Shown piece after piece: positions 24,876-37,330 of a DNA stretch of 41,482 nt (position 1 is its first letter; every line of letters starts with the position of its first letter). Source of the stretch: Desulfuromonadales bacterium (GTDB lineage Bacteria; Desulfobacterota; Desulfuromonadia; Desulfuromonadales; Geoalkalibacteraceae); assembly GCA_024636255.1 (NCBI GenBank), contig JAGXHK010000035.1, forward strand, positions 1 through 41,482, written 5' to 3'. Under the pieces are notes generated by a model, which was not told where the DNA came from, did no database searches, and saw only the letters and a list, made by a program, of their open reading frames with translations. The translations under genes were made by a program, and so were the position numbers.

Positions 24876-26737
24876 CAGCGCCTCCGCAGCAGGACCGCAA
24901 GAATAGCGATCGCCGCGGGGGTGACCCCGGAGATCCGGGATGCCTGACCGAGGCTGCGCGGCTGGACCTTCTGCAGTTTCTCGCGAACTTCGGAAGAGAG
25001 CCCGGGAACTGCGCCGAAGTCGAAATTTTCCGGAACGCGGACGTCTTCGGTGCGCCGGAAGCGCTCCACCTGTTCACGCTGGCGCTCGATATACCCGGCG
25101 TACTTGGTGCTGATCTCGAGTTGCTCGCGTGCCTGACCTGAAATGCCCGCCAGATCCTCATCGAGAAAAAGAAGATCGGCCAGCGTGATTTCCGGGCGGC
25201 GCAGCAATTCTTCGAGCGACACGCCGTTTTTCAGGGTTTCAACGCCAAGGCGCTTTATTTTCTCTTTTTCGCCCGGTGCGATGCGTTGCTGGCCGAGGAT
25301 TTTCCGTCCCCTCTCGATTTCCTCACCCTTACGGGTAAATGCTGCCCAGCGCGTTTCGCTGACCAATCCGATTCTGCGCCCAATCGGCGTCAGGCGCAGA
25401 TCGGCGTTATCCTCGCGCAGCAGCAGACGGTATTCGGAGCGTGAGGTGAACATCCGGTAAGGCTCTTCAGCACCCTTGGTCACCAAATCATCGATCAGAA
25501 CGCCCGTATAACCAAGATCGCGCGTAATGACCAGAGGCTCTTTTTCCTGGACCCGGAGCGCTGCGTTGATACCGGCCACAAGGCCCTGCGCCGCCGCTTC
25601 CTCATATCCCGAGGTGCCGTTCACCTGGCCGGCGTGAAAGAGGCCCTCCACATGACGGGTTTCCAGGGTGGGGAAAAGTTCTGTTGGGTTGACGAAATCA
25701 TATTCGATGGCATAACCGGGACGCATGATCTCCACCTGCCCGAGACCAGCGATGGAGCGATAGAATGCCAGCTGAACGTCCGGCGGCAGCGAGGTGGACA
25801 TTCCGCTTGGGTACACTTCGTGCGTTGTGAGCCCTTCAGGCTCGAGAAACATTTGATGGTGATCCTTGTCCGGAAAACGCATCACCTTATCTTCAATGGA
25901 AGGACAGTACCGGGGTCCCACACCCTCGATCACGCCGGTATAGAGAGGAGATCTGTCCAGCCCGCCGCGAATAATTTCGTGTGTCCGCTCATTGGTGTAG
26001 GTGATATGGCAACAGATCTGGTCCTGATCGATCCCTTTTGTCAGAAAAGAGAATGGAGGCGGCGGAGTGTCGCCGGCCTGTTTTTCGAGTTTTTCATAAT
26101 CGATCGTCCGACCGTTCAGGCGGGCGGGGGTCCCCGTCTTCAGTCGGCCGACCTTGAAGCCGAGGCTGCGCAGCTGATCGGATACTCCTTCAGAGGCGGG
26201 CTCGCCCGCCCGTCCTGAAGCGTAGTGATGAAGCCCCACATGCACCAACCCGCGCATGAACGTGCCGGTCGTTAGTATCACCATCTTCCCCGCAAACGAG
26301 AGTCCTTCTCGCACTTCGACCCCTACGACGCGGCGCCCCTCGATCTGAAGGCGAACAACCGAGCCCTGCTTTAAATCAAGGCCGGGCTGCTCCTCGATGA
26401 CCTGTTTCATGCGCAGCCGGTACTGCTGGCGATCGGCCTGGGCGCGTGTCGCCCGCACCGCCGGACCCTTTTTCGTGTTGAGAGTGCGAAACTGGATCCC
26501 TGTGGCGTCGATATTGAGACCCATTTCTCCGCCCAGAGCGTCGATTTCGCGAACCAGGTGACCTTTGGCCAGACCGCCGATAGCCGGGTTACAGGACATC
26601 AGGGCGACCGCATCGATATTCATCGTGAGGAGCAGGGTTGAGCAACCCATCCGCGCAGCTGCCAAGGCAGCTTCACATCCGGCATGGCCCGCTCCAACCA
26701 CAATGACATCGTATTTTTTCCCGTAACTTGAAAGCAT
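24875..26737 (-). CDS. mnmG: tRNA uridine-34 carboxymethylaminomethyl synthesis enzyme MnmG
   Basis: A ~620-residue FAD protein that with MnmE forms cmnm5U at tRNA wobble position 34. The FAD motif is VVGAGHAGCEAALAAARMG, followed by MSCNPAIGGLAKGHLVREIDALGG and the GYEEAAAQGLVAGINA run. I chose ATG 26737; an in-frame TTG at 26755 would add six residues and sits nearer the parS site. Its partner gene mnmE is just upstream. Confidence 0.96.
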   Translation of the reverse strand: MLSSYGKKYDVIVVGAGHAGCEAALAAARMGCSTLLLTMNIDAVALMSCNPAIGGLAKGHLVREIDALGGEMGLNIDATGIQFRTLNTKKGPAVRATRAQADRQQYRLRMKQVIEEQPGLDLKQGSVVRLQIEGRRVVGVEVREGLSFAGKMVILTTGTFMRGLVHVGLHHYASGRAGEPASEGVSDQLRSLGFKVGRLKTGTPARLNGRTIDYEKLEKQAGDTPPPPFSFLTKGIDQDQICCHITYTNERTHEIIRGGLDRSPLYTGVIEGVGPRYCPSIEDKVMRFPDKDHHQMFLEPEGLTTHEVYPSGMSTSLPPDVQLAFYRSIAGLGQVEIMRPGYAIEYDFVNPTELFPTLETRHVEGLFHAGQVNGTSGYEEAAAQGLVAGINAALRVQEKEPLVITRDLGYTGVLIDDLVTKGAEEPYRMFTSRSEYRLLLREDNADLRLTPIGRRIGLVSETRWAAFTRKGEEIERGRKILGQQRIAPGEKEKIKRLGVETLKNGVSLEELLRRPEITLADLLFLDEDLAGISGQAREQLEISTKYAGYIERQREQVERFRRTEDVRVPENFDFGAVPGLSSEVREKLQKVQPRSLGQASRISGVTPAAIAILAVLLRRR

Positions 26738-26769
26738 TTTCCGCTTACTCTTCAATAACTTAAGGTTTA

Positions 26770-26785
26770 TGTTTCACGTGAAACC
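26770..26785. promoter_or_regulatory. parS site (ParB-binding palindrome)
   Basis: TGTTTCACGTGAAACC matches the conserved parS consensus TGTTTCACGTGAAACA at 15 of 16 positions. It lies in the short spacer between mnmG and mnmE, close to the parAB genes and ~4-6 kb from the oriC candidate, the usual place for an origin-proximal parS. Confidence 0.92.
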
Positions 26786-26789
26786 TGAC

Positions 26790-28160
26790 TTATTTACCAA
26801 TACAGAAACGCGCAAAGATTCGATTCAAAACCTCTTCAGGTGTTGTCTCTCCGGTAATTTCCCCCAACGCAGAAAGGGCCCCCTGAAGGTCGACGGCGAT
26901 AAGCTCGGGAGGCACCTCAGATCCGAGTCCGGATAAAGCCGATTCCAGTTGCCGAGATGTGCGAAGAAGGGCATCCCGATGACGGCGGTCGGCAATCACA
27001 ACATCCTCTGCAGCCTCGCTGCGCTCGCCGCGGCGAAAGAAAGCGACAATCGCGTTTTTCAGATCTTCCAGACCCTGATTCTTATGGACGGAAACGGTAA
27101 TGGATGAGAAATCTGAAAAAGGGGAGGGGAGGGCACTCTTTCCAAGATCCTGCTTATTTCCGATAACAAGTATTTTTTCGGCCGGACACAGGTCAAGAGC
27201 AACAAAATCCTCTTCATTCAGGGGCCGACTCACATCGAGCACGAGAAGAATCAAGTCAGCTTCTGCAATTTTTTCGGTCGCTCGCTTAACCCCTTCTTTT
27301 TCAATTTCATCTTCGGTTACCCGCACACCCGCAGTATCAATAAGCCGTAATCGCAGACCCTCAAGGAAGATCCCTTCCTCAATGGTATCACGCGTAGTCC
27401 CGGGCAATTCCGTAACGATGGCTCGAGATTGGCCAAGAAGCGCATTCAGCAATGAGCTCTTCCCGACATTCGGCTTACCCAGAATAAGCACCCGGGCGCC
27501 ATCGCGGATAATGCGCCCCTGCTCAAAGGTGGCAACCGCGGCCGCAATTTCATCCCTGACCTCTGCGATACCTGAGGCGATACGTTCAATATCCGTGCGC
27601 TCAATATCTTCTTCGGGAAAATCAATCCAGGATTCAAGCAGCGCCAGCGCATCGAGGAGTTGGTCGCGAAATTCTGAGACCAGAGAAGACAATCTGCCTT
27701 CCATCTGCCCGACAGCCAACTGGCAGGCCCTTTCGGATTGAGCACGAATGACATCGACGACGCCTTCGGCCTGGGCCAGATCAATGCGTCCGTTGAGAAA
27801 AGCGCGCAGCGTGAATTCGCCGGGCCGAGCCAGCCGTGCTCCTTGATCGATAAGCTGATCGAGAATGCGCCGAGTCACCAGCACCCCACCATGGCAATGA
27901 ATCTCTGCGACATCTTCGCGGGTGTAACTGCGCGGCGCCTGCATAAAAACAGCCATGACCTCATCGCGCACATCACCATGAGGCCCGATGATCTGCCCGT
28001 GATACAGATGATGAGAGGCAAATTCATCCTTGAGTCGGGCAGAGGGGCGGAAAGCTTTTTTCAATAAAGGAAGTGCAGATGGCCCGGAGAGGCGAAGAAT
28101 GTTAACACCCCCGTCACCGATGGCGGTGGCGGGGGCGACAATGGTATCTTCTTCAAACAC
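26790..28160 (-). CDS. mnmE: tRNA modification GTPase MnmE
   Basis: A 456-residue GTPase: N-terminal formyl-THF-binding domain (TIVAPATAIGDGGVNILRLSG), a helical domain, an inserted G domain with GKPNVGKSSL, PGTTRDT, DTAG and NKQD, and the C-terminal Cys motif CIGK. It works with MnmG on tRNA U34. The start codon is GTG (28160). It follows yidC by 19 bp with no jag gene between them, although that gene often sits there in related clusters. Confidence 0.96.
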   Translation of the reverse strand: MFEEDTIVAPATAIGDGGVNILRLSGPSALPLLKKAFRPSARLKDEFASHHLYHGQIIGPHGDVRDEVMAVFMQAPRSYTREDVAEIHCHGGVLVTRRILDQLIDQGARLARPGEFTLRAFLNGRIDLAQAEGVVDVIRAQSERACQLAVGQMEGRLSSLVSEFRDQLLDALALLESWIDFPEEDIERTDIERIASGIAEVRDEIAAAVATFEQGRIIRDGARVLILGKPNVGKSSLLNALLGQSRAIVTELPGTTRDTIEEGIFLEGLRLRLIDTAGVRVTEDEIEKEGVKRATEKIAEADLILLVLDVSRPLNEEDFVALDLCPAEKILVIGNKQDLGKSALPSPFSDFSSITVSVHKNQGLEDLKNAIVAFFRRGERSEAAEDVVIADRRHRDALLRTSRQLESALSGLGSEVPPELIAVDLQGALSALGEITGETTPEEVLNRIFARFCIGK

Positions 28161-28179
28161 GATTTAATTCCGCTTTCAG

Positions 28180-29796
28180 CTAGTCTTTTTTGCGATTGAT
28201 CAGGGCCTGTTGGCCGATTGTGAGAACATTATTCACCAGCCAGTAGATCACCAGGCCAGAGGGGAAGTTGAGAAACAAAAAGGTAAAAACAATCGGCATG
28301 GCCAGGAAAATTTTCGCCTGGGTCGGGTCCATCTGTGTGGGTGTCATTTTTTGCTGAAGAAACATCGTGGCACCCATCAGCAACGGCGTGACGTAGTAGG
28401 GGTCCTTAGCAGAAAGATCGGTGATCCAAAGAAAAAATTCGGCCTGGCGTAACTCGATAGAGAACAATAACACCTTGTACAGTGCAAAGAAAACAGGGAT
28501 CTGGATGAGCATCGGCAGACATCCGCCAAGTGGGTTGACCCGGTGTTCTTTGTATAGATTCATCATCTCCACATTGAGGCGCTGCTTGTCATTCTTATGC
28601 TTTTCCCGCAGTTTCTGCATTTCAGGCTGCAGTTTCTGCATATTTTTCATTGAACTATAGCTTTTCTGAGTCAGAGGCCAGAAAAAAGCTTTTATAATCA
28701 CGGTGAGAAGAATAATGGCAACCCCGTAGTTGCCGATGAAAGAGTAGAAAAATTTCAGAACATGCAGAAGCGGCCGAGAGAGAAAACCGAAAAAGCCGAA
28801 ATCAATTGCCTCCGATAGTTGATGATCGACACTTTTAAGAATATCGAAATCTTTCGGGCCAAAATAACCAAGAAAATCAAAACGTGCGGACTCTCCCGGG
28901 TTCAGACTCCGGTAAGGGGTGATTACCGAATTGATCACCAGATCGCCGCTTCCCTCGATCCGTGCCCGCTCGCTCGAGCCTACCAGAGGAACAAATGCGG
29001 AAAGAAAATATTTCTTCTGAAAGCCGGTCCAGGCAATATTATTTTGAAATTCCTTTGACCCTTCAGCAAGATCATCGACATCGACATTATTTAATTCGCC
29101 ACCCGAATATATGGACGGACCAACGAATTCATTGTAAGAACCCGCCATCGACTCGTCCCAAATTTCAGCCACCCCGACCGCAATATTTCCCGACAGCGTC
29201 CCGCCGCTGCGATTGAGAACTTCGACGGAAAAATCGACGTCGTAACTCTCCGCAGAGAACCGATAAACTTTGGCGATATCAAGGCCGTTATCAAGGCGGG
29301 TCGAAAAAACGATTTCGACCTCTTCCCCGGGAGCAAGACGGACTTCATCGCGCTCCAAATTCACCTGATAGAGAGCGTCTTCTTCTACCCCGAACCCATC
29401 GGAACCGCGGGTAAACAAACTTCCCCCCGGGCGCCCGCTAAAGTCGGAAAGGGTAACGGCGCCGGTTACCTTTTCCTTATCCTTTTGATATTCGGTCAAC
29501 GCGACCTGCTTAATTACCCCCCCTTGGGAGGACAGGATATACTCATAGATCCCGCTGCGAACGGTTATTCGACGCGCTTCGGCTTGCCGATCGGCGGTGA
29601 AACGCGGAGCCGGGACGGCATCCGCAGTCCCCTCAATCGAGGATGCCGGCGTCTGCTCAGCCACAGGTGCTCGGGTTTCCTCGGTTTGCTGATCAGCCGG
29701 CCCACCGGTCGGCTTTTCCGGGGGAAACAGGACGGTAAATCCCATCCAGACGATAAGCATAAGCAGGATGGCGATCAGTGTCCGTTTGTTTTCCAT
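28180..29796 (-). CDS. yidC: Membrane protein insertase YidC
   Basis: A 538-residue insertase of the long Gram-negative type. An N-terminal signal-anchor helix (residues ~6-25) leads into the large periplasmic beta-domain (residues ~60-340), then the conserved core with five hydrophobic segments, including GNYGVAIILLTVIIKAFFWPLT, MQKLQPEMQKLREKHKND, NPLGGCLPMLIQIPVFFALY and PSGLVIYWLVNNVLTI. It inserts small membrane proteins with or without SecYEG. Confidence 0.96.
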   Translation of the reverse strand: MENKRTLIAILLMLIVWMGFTVLFPPEKPTGGPADQQTEETRAPVAEQTPASSIEGTADAVPAPRFTADRQAEARRITVRSGIYEYILSSQGGVIKQVALTEYQKDKEKVTGAVTLSDFSGRPGGSLFTRGSDGFGVEEDALYQVNLERDEVRLAPGEEVEIVFSTRLDNGLDIAKVYRFSAESYDVDFSVEVLNRSGGTLSGNIAVGVAEIWDESMAGSYNEFVGPSIYSGGELNNVDVDDLAEGSKEFQNNIAWTGFQKKYFLSAFVPLVGSSERARIEGSGDLVINSVITPYRSLNPGESARFDFLGYFGPKDFDILKSVDHQLSEAIDFGFFGFLSRPLLHVLKFFYSFIGNYGVAIILLTVIIKAFFWPLTQKSYSSMKNMQKLQPEMQKLREKHKNDKQRLNVEMMNLYKEHRVNPLGGCLPMLIQIPVFFALYKVLLFSIELRQAEFFLWITDLSAKDPYYVTPLLMGATMFLQQKMTPTQMDPTQAKIFLAMPIVFTFLFLNFPSGLVIYWLVNNVLTIGQQALINRKKD

Positions 29797-29848
29797 AAGA
29801 TGTCCTCCGCTGAAGCGCAGTCTGTTTTTTCATGAAAGATGATAGAGT

Positions 29849-30073
29849 TTACGAATCCTTGCAGCGAACCGGGTCGAATCCGCCGGGATGCCAGGGATGA
29901 CAGCGCAAAATACGCCGGAAACCGAGCCACAATCCCTTGATGGCACCATGGATCTGCAAGGCTTCGATGCAGTAGGAAGAACAGGAAGGATAAAAGCGGC
30001 AGGTGGGCGGATTGAGAGGGGAGATGACTTGCTGATAAAAACGGACCGTCAGGATCAGAGTTTTTTTGACCAT
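29849..30073 (-). CDS. yidD: YidD membrane protein insertion efficiency factor
   Basis: A 74-residue amphipathic protein with the family pattern [45 protein letters not shown] and the conserved Cys and Pro residues. It aids YidC-dependent insertion. Its 5' end overlaps the rnpA 3' end by 19 nt; it precedes yidC by 52 bp. Confidence 0.95.
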   Translation of the reverse strand: MVKKTLILTVRFYQQVISPLNPPTCRFYPSCSSYCIEALQIHGAIKGLWLGFRRILRCHPWHPGGFDPVRCKDS

Positions 30074-30423
30074 GAGGTGTTCTTCCCAAGTCCCAGCAGG
30101 AGTTCCTCCCTTACCTGGGAGAAATTGAGCCGAGCCGCCCCCGGCTTGGCAATAATCGAGAAATCGTAATCGTTTTCAAATTCGGTGCTAAATTTCCGAA
30201 AAAATTCCCGCACAAATCGCTTGACGCGGTTGCGTACAACGGCGCCGCCCACTCTGCGACTCGCTGTTATTCCAAGGCGACTCGGCGGTTTTTCCCGTGC
30301 TCTGACGTAAACAATAAAGTGGGGCGTTTTCAACAAACGCCCCTCCTTTTTGACCTCAAGAAACTCCTTGCGCCGCCTTAATCTCTTTTCGGGAGGGTAG
30401 GTGAATTCACCCCGGCCCGGCAC
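30055..30423 (-). CDS. rnpA: RNase P protein component
   Basis: A ~122-residue basic protein that helps the RNase P RNA cut tRNA leaders. The family core reads [16 protein letters not shown], the RNR motif [24 protein letters not shown] and the C-terminal [23 protein letters not shown] chose GTG 30423, six bases after the rpmH stop, giving the usual length. The frame stays open for 83 further codons across the whole of rpmH (to 30672), an arrangement treated as a finding. Confidence 0.85.
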   Translation of the reverse strand: MPGRGEFTYPPEKRLRRRKEFLEVKKEGRLLKTPHFIVYVRAREKPPSRLGITASRRVGGAVVRNRVKRFVREFFRKFSTEFENDYDFSIIAKPGAARLNFSQVREELLLGLGKNTSWSKKL

Positions 30424-30428
30424 GCGGA

Positions 30429-30581
30429 TTACTTCTTCGGCGTACTTGCGCACAGGCTCTTGCGCCCGCGTGAGCGACGACGGTTGATCAAATGACGGCC
30501 GTTTTTCGTCTGCATCCGCTTGCGGAACCCGTGTGTTCTTTTTCTCCGGATTCGACTCGGCTGATAAGTTCGTTTGGACAT
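30429..30581 (-). CDS. rpmH: 50S ribosomal protein L34
   Basis: A 50-residue Arg/Lys-rich ribosomal protein starting [19 protein letters not shown] and continuing [20 protein letters not shown], the near-invariant L34 sequence, with a slightly longer tail ending in STPKK. GGAG lies ten bases before the ATG. It is the first gene leftward from the dnaA spacer. Confidence 0.97.
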   Translation of the reverse strand: MSKRTYQPSRIRRKRTHGFRKRMQTKNGRHLINRRRSRGRKSLCASTPKK

Positions 30582-30954
30582 TCTTTTGCTCCTTTATCTC
30601 TCTTCGAAAAGCGTCAAGTAAAGGGGATTTTAAAACACACATCAACTCCGAAGTCAAGCGCGAAAAGGCCAACCCGTTGCTCTTCGAATCGCCAAATCCG
30701 AAAGAGAAACTCCCGAGTTAAATTTTTTCTCTTTATCCACAAAATATCCAGCGACAAAGAGGCTTGCATTCCGTGCGCCCTCTCTGTTACTTTATTCAAT
30801 CCTTTAAAGGATTCAGAATATTAGATACAAAGCCTTGAAAATAAAGATTTTTTCCTTGTTCCACAGCTGTTTATAAGCTGTGAATTGTCTGTATTGAAAA
30901 GGCGGGAGAGAACGCGAACGCCTCCCCTTATAAAAAAAGATAATTGTATTTTCA
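30582..30954. promoter_or_regulatory. rpmH-dnaA divergent spacer with one perfect DnaA box and two palindromes
   Basis: This 373-bp AT-rich gap contains TTATCCACA (30733-30741), a perfect DnaA box; a 16-bp palindrome AATCCTTTAAAGGATT (30798-30813); and an inverted repeat CACAGCT-7-AGCTGTG (30862-30882). It must hold the divergent rpmH and dnaA promoters and may be a secondary part of the origin or a dnaA autoregulation region. No gene is supported on the plus strand. Confidence 0.6.
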
Positions 30955-32310
30955 ATGGATAGACTCTGGCGCGAAACATTAACAGCTCTTGAACAGACGA
31001 TGAAGCCCCAACACTTCACAACCTGGATTAAACCGATCCGGTTTGTGCGGGTCGATAAATCGGAAGTTTATCTGGAGGTGCCGAATCGCTTCTTTCTCGA
31101 CTGGGTCCGGGATAATTATGCCGGCCAGATCACGCAGACCCTCTCCTCGATCGGCGCGATCGATTACCAGGTCAGCTTCCAGGTGGCGCAAAAACATCCC
31201 GGGGAAAAACCCGGCCGCGGTTCCGAACCTCGCCCGGAGCCGGCCATGCCGCAGCCGCCGGTAAAAACTCCCGCCAAATCGGAGAGCTTTGCCTCGAATC
31301 TGAATCCGAAGTATATTTTTACCGACTTTGTCCCAGGATCATCAAATCAATTTGCTCACGCCGCCGCAATGGCTGTGGCGAATAATCCCGCAACCACTTA
31401 CAATCCCCTGTTCATCTACGGAGGCGTTGGCTTGGGAAAAACCCATCTTGCCAATGCAATCGGCAATGCCATCCTCAAGAAGAATCCGGAGATGAGCGTC
31501 TGCTATTATGCTTCCGAAAAATTTATGAATGAGTTGATCAACTCGCTGCGCTATGCCCGAATGGATGAATTTCGCAACAAATTTCGCTCCATGGATGTCC
31601 TGCTTATCGACGATGTTCAGTTTATCGCCGGCAAAGAACGTACGCAGGAAGAGTTTTTCCACACGTTCAACGCCCTTTACGAGTCGCACAAGCAGATCGT
31701 TGTGACCTCGGATAAATTTCCGAAGGAGATACCGGGTCTCGAGGAGCGTCTGCGCTCGCGCTTTGAGTGGGGGCTGATTGCAGATATACAACCACCGGAT
31801 GTGGAGACCAAACAGGCGATTCTGCGCATGAAGGCAGAGAAAAACGGGATTGAGCTTCCGGAGGATCTGGCTATTTTTCTGGCCAATTCCGTATCAAGCA
31901 ACGTTCGGGAACTCGAGGGCTATCTGATAAGGCTGGGCGCTTACGCCAGTCTGACTTCCACCCCGATCACCCTGGAGCTGGCGCGCGACGTTCTCAAGGA
32001 TATTCTGATCGAAAAGAACCGGGAATTGGGGGTGGATGAAATCCAGAAGGTCGTCGCCTCTCATTTCGGCATAAAAATTTCAGATCTCAAATCGGCCAAA
32101 AGACTTAAGGCCCTGGTGCTGCCTCGCCAGATTGCCATGTATCTTTCGCGTCAACTTACGTCTCTCTCATTTCCCGAGATCGGCGATCGCTTCGGTGGCA
32201 AGGATCATTCGACAATCATTCATGCGATTAAGAAAATTGAGAAGAAAATGGAGGAGGACCTGCAGCTTCGCTCAGCGATCACAACGCTCAGAAATAGCCT
32301 CTCCCGTTAA
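30955..32310 (+). CDS. dnaA: Chromosomal replication initiator DnaA
   Basis: The 451-residue protein shows domain I (LWRETLTALEQ..FTTWIKPI), a Pro-rich linker, AAA+ domain III with Walker A YGGVGLGKTHLANAIG, Walker B VLLIDDVQFIAGK and sensor residues, and domain IV ending in GGKDHSTIIHAIKKIEK, the DnaA-box reader. It unwinds oriC when ATP-bound. No good ribosome-binding site precedes the ATG, which is common for dnaA. Confidence 0.97.
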   Translation: MDRLWRETLTALEQTMKPQHFTTWIKPIRFVRVDKSEVYLEVPNRFFLDWVRDNYAGQITQTLSSIGAIDYQVSFQVAQKHPGEKPGRGSEPRPEPAMPQPPVKTPAKSESFASNLNPKYIFTDFVPGSSNQFAHAAAMAVANNPATTYNPLFIYGGVGLGKTHLANAIGNAILKKNPEMSVCYYASEKFMNELINSLRYARMDEFRNKFRSMDVLLIDDVQFIAGKERTQEEFFHTFNALYESHKQIVVTSDKFPKEIPGLEERLRSRFEWGLIADIQPPDVETKQAILRMKAEKNGIELPEDLAIFLANSVSSNVRELEGYLIRLGAYASLTSTPITLELARDVLKDILIEKNRELGVDEIQKVVASHFGIKISDLKSAKRLKALVLPRQIAMYLSRQLTSLSFPEIGDRFGGKDHSTIIHAIKKIEKKMEEDLQLRSAITTLRNSLSR

Positions 32311-32543
32311 AATGGAGTGTGCATAACCTCGGTATGTGCCGGGGGATGGATCGGGGGATAACTACTTTTCCACAATCGGCCCGCCAGAAGGGTCGCTTCG
32401 GCCACACCCCCATGCACACGCGCCAGAGCGGACTGCGACTGGGCCAGAGCTGCGTTTCAACATATACACAGCCCCTACTATGTACTACTATTTAAAGCTT
32501 TAAAACCTATAATAACAATAGGTCATGTGAATAAGGAGGCTTT
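32311..32543 (+). other. Candidate oriC: DnaA boxes, DnaA-trio-like repeats, AT-rich unwinding region
   Basis: The dnaA-dnaN gap contains four box-like sites: TTATGCACA (32318-32326, minus), TTTTCCACA (32366-32374, plus), ATATACACA (32462-32470, plus) and TTATTCACA (32526-32534, minus). Directly after the third comes GCCC and then CTACTA (32475-32480), TGTA, CTACTA (32485-32490) and ~30 bp of AT-rich DNA (TTTAAAGCTTTAAAACC...). On the bottom strand CTACTA reads 3'-GATGAT, the DnaA-trio pattern of the B. subtilis basal unwinding system, in the same order: box, GC spacer, trios, AT-rich. The dnaN ribosome-binding site AAGGAGG closes the region. Confidence 0.75.
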
Positions 32544-33662
32544 ATGAATTTCGCCATTGAAAAGGAATTTTTTCTCAAGGGGCTTGCCAGAATTCAAGGC
32601 ATCGTCGAAAGACGCAACACCATCCCTGTTCTGGCCAATGTGCTGATCGAGACCCATGAGGGAGAAATCTGTCTGACGGCTACCGATCTCGAAGTCGGAA
32701 TGCGATCCTTTTATCCGGCTAAAATAAAAGAATCGGGACGGATCACCGTTTCGGCTAAAAAGCTCTACGAAATCGTGCGCGAGTTGCCCGAGGGTGAACT
32801 CTCCTTTAAAGCGAAAGAGAACTGCTGGATCGAGATCCGCTCGGGCAAAGCAATTTTCAACATTGTCGGTCTTTCACCAGAGGAATTTCCCCATTTTCCC
32901 GATACGGCGCAGCAGGGGTTCATCTCGCTGCCTCCCGAAACTCTCAGGGAGATGATAGATAAAACCACTTTCGCCATGTCGACGGACGAAACCAAATACA
33001 ACCTCAATGGCATTTTTTTCCGCTCCTTCAGCGACGATCAGGTGCATCATCTGAGCCTGGTGGCCACCGACGGCCATCGCCTGAGCAAAATAGAGCGTGA
33101 AATCCCCGCAGTAGATATTCCGCAGTTGCACAAAGGGGTTATCTTCCCGCGCAAGGGGATTATGGAGTTGAAGAAAATGTCGGAAGAGGGAGAGGGGAAT
33201 CTCGAACTCGGCTTCATAGAGAACAGCGCAGTCATCCGGCGCGCCAAAACCGTGGTCGTCATGCGCCTGGTTGATGGTGAATTTCCCGAGTACGAACGGG
33301 TCATTCCGCGCGACAACGAGGTTTCGGCTATCATCCCGACCGCTGTTTTCCTGCAGGCCCTGCGCCGCATGGCGATTCTATCCAGCGAAAAATCGCGCGG
33401 TGTAAAAATATCCCTGCAGCCTGGCGTGCTGGAGGTTTCCTCTTCGAACCCCGAATTTGGCGACGCCCGTGAAGAGATCGGGGTAGACTTTGATGGACAG
33501 GCGCTGTCCATCGGTTTTAATGCCCGCTATCTTCTCGATATTCTTCAGAGCATGGAGGCGGAGAAGGTTGATTTGCGGCTCAAGGACAACCTTTCCCCGG
33601 GGCTTCTCGTGCCCGAGGAAGAGGGGAATTACCTGGCGGTGATCATGCCGATGCGTCTTTGA
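32544..33662 (+). CDS. dnaN: DNA polymerase III beta sliding clamp
   Basis: A 372-residue clamp made of three similar domains. Typical runs are the N-terminal IVERRNTIPVLANVLIE, LSLVATDGHRLS in the middle domain and the C-terminal YLAVIMPMRL. It tethers the replicative polymerase. AAGGAGG at 32533-32539 precedes the ATG. It is the first gene on the dnaN side of the putative origin. Confidence 0.97.
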   Translation: MNFAIEKEFFLKGLARIQGIVERRNTIPVLANVLIETHEGEICLTATDLEVGMRSFYPAKIKESGRITVSAKKLYEIVRELPEGELSFKAKENCWIEIRSGKAIFNIVGLSPEEFPHFPDTAQQGFISLPPETLREMIDKTTFAMSTDETKYNLNGIFFRSFSDDQVHHLSLVATDGHRLSKIEREIPAVDIPQLHKGVIFPRKGIMELKKMSEEGEGNLELGFIENSAVIRRAKTVVVMRLVDGEFPEYERVIPRDNEVSAIIPTAVFLQALRRMAILSSEKSRGVKISLQPGVLEVSSSNPEFGDAREEIGVDFDGQALSIGFNARYLLDILQSMEAEKVDLRLKDNLSPGLLVPEEEGNYLAVIMPMRL

Positions 33663-33688
33663 GGAATCGGCTCCCGCCAAACGGAAAG

Positions 33689-33717
33689 GCTTTTTTCTAT
33701 TAAAAAGCTTTTTTTTT
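33689..33717 (+). terminator. Weak AT-rich hairpin with T-tract after dnaN
   Basis: GCTTTTT and AAAAAGC can pair around six bases and are followed by nine T. The stem is AT-dominated, so it could attenuate instead of stopping transcription into recF. Confidence 0.45.
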
Positions 33718-33733
33718 GACGGGAGAGATTGGT

Positions 33734-37223
<3,490 letters not shown>

Positions 37224-37242
37224 AAGCCGGACCTGTAGGCAT

Positions 37243-37283
37243 AAGGCGCCGGTGCCGGGAACCTGCTCTTCTCCCGGCGCCTT
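37243..37283. repeat. 10-bp perfect inverted repeat in the gyrB-gyrA spacer
   Basis: AAGGCGCCGG and CCGGCGCCTT face each other across 21 nt, with an inner CCGGGA/TCCCGG possibility. There is no T-tract, so it is unlikely to be a full terminator; it could tune gyrA expression. Confidence 0.6.
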
Positions 37284-37330
37284 GCGGGCCAGGAGCCGAT
37301 CGGCCGATTTTAAAAAAGGACCATTGAACA

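Noticed and set aside
37243-37283. gyrB-gyrA hairpin as a terminator
   Set aside because: No T-tract, and gyrA would need its own promoter; none is evident.
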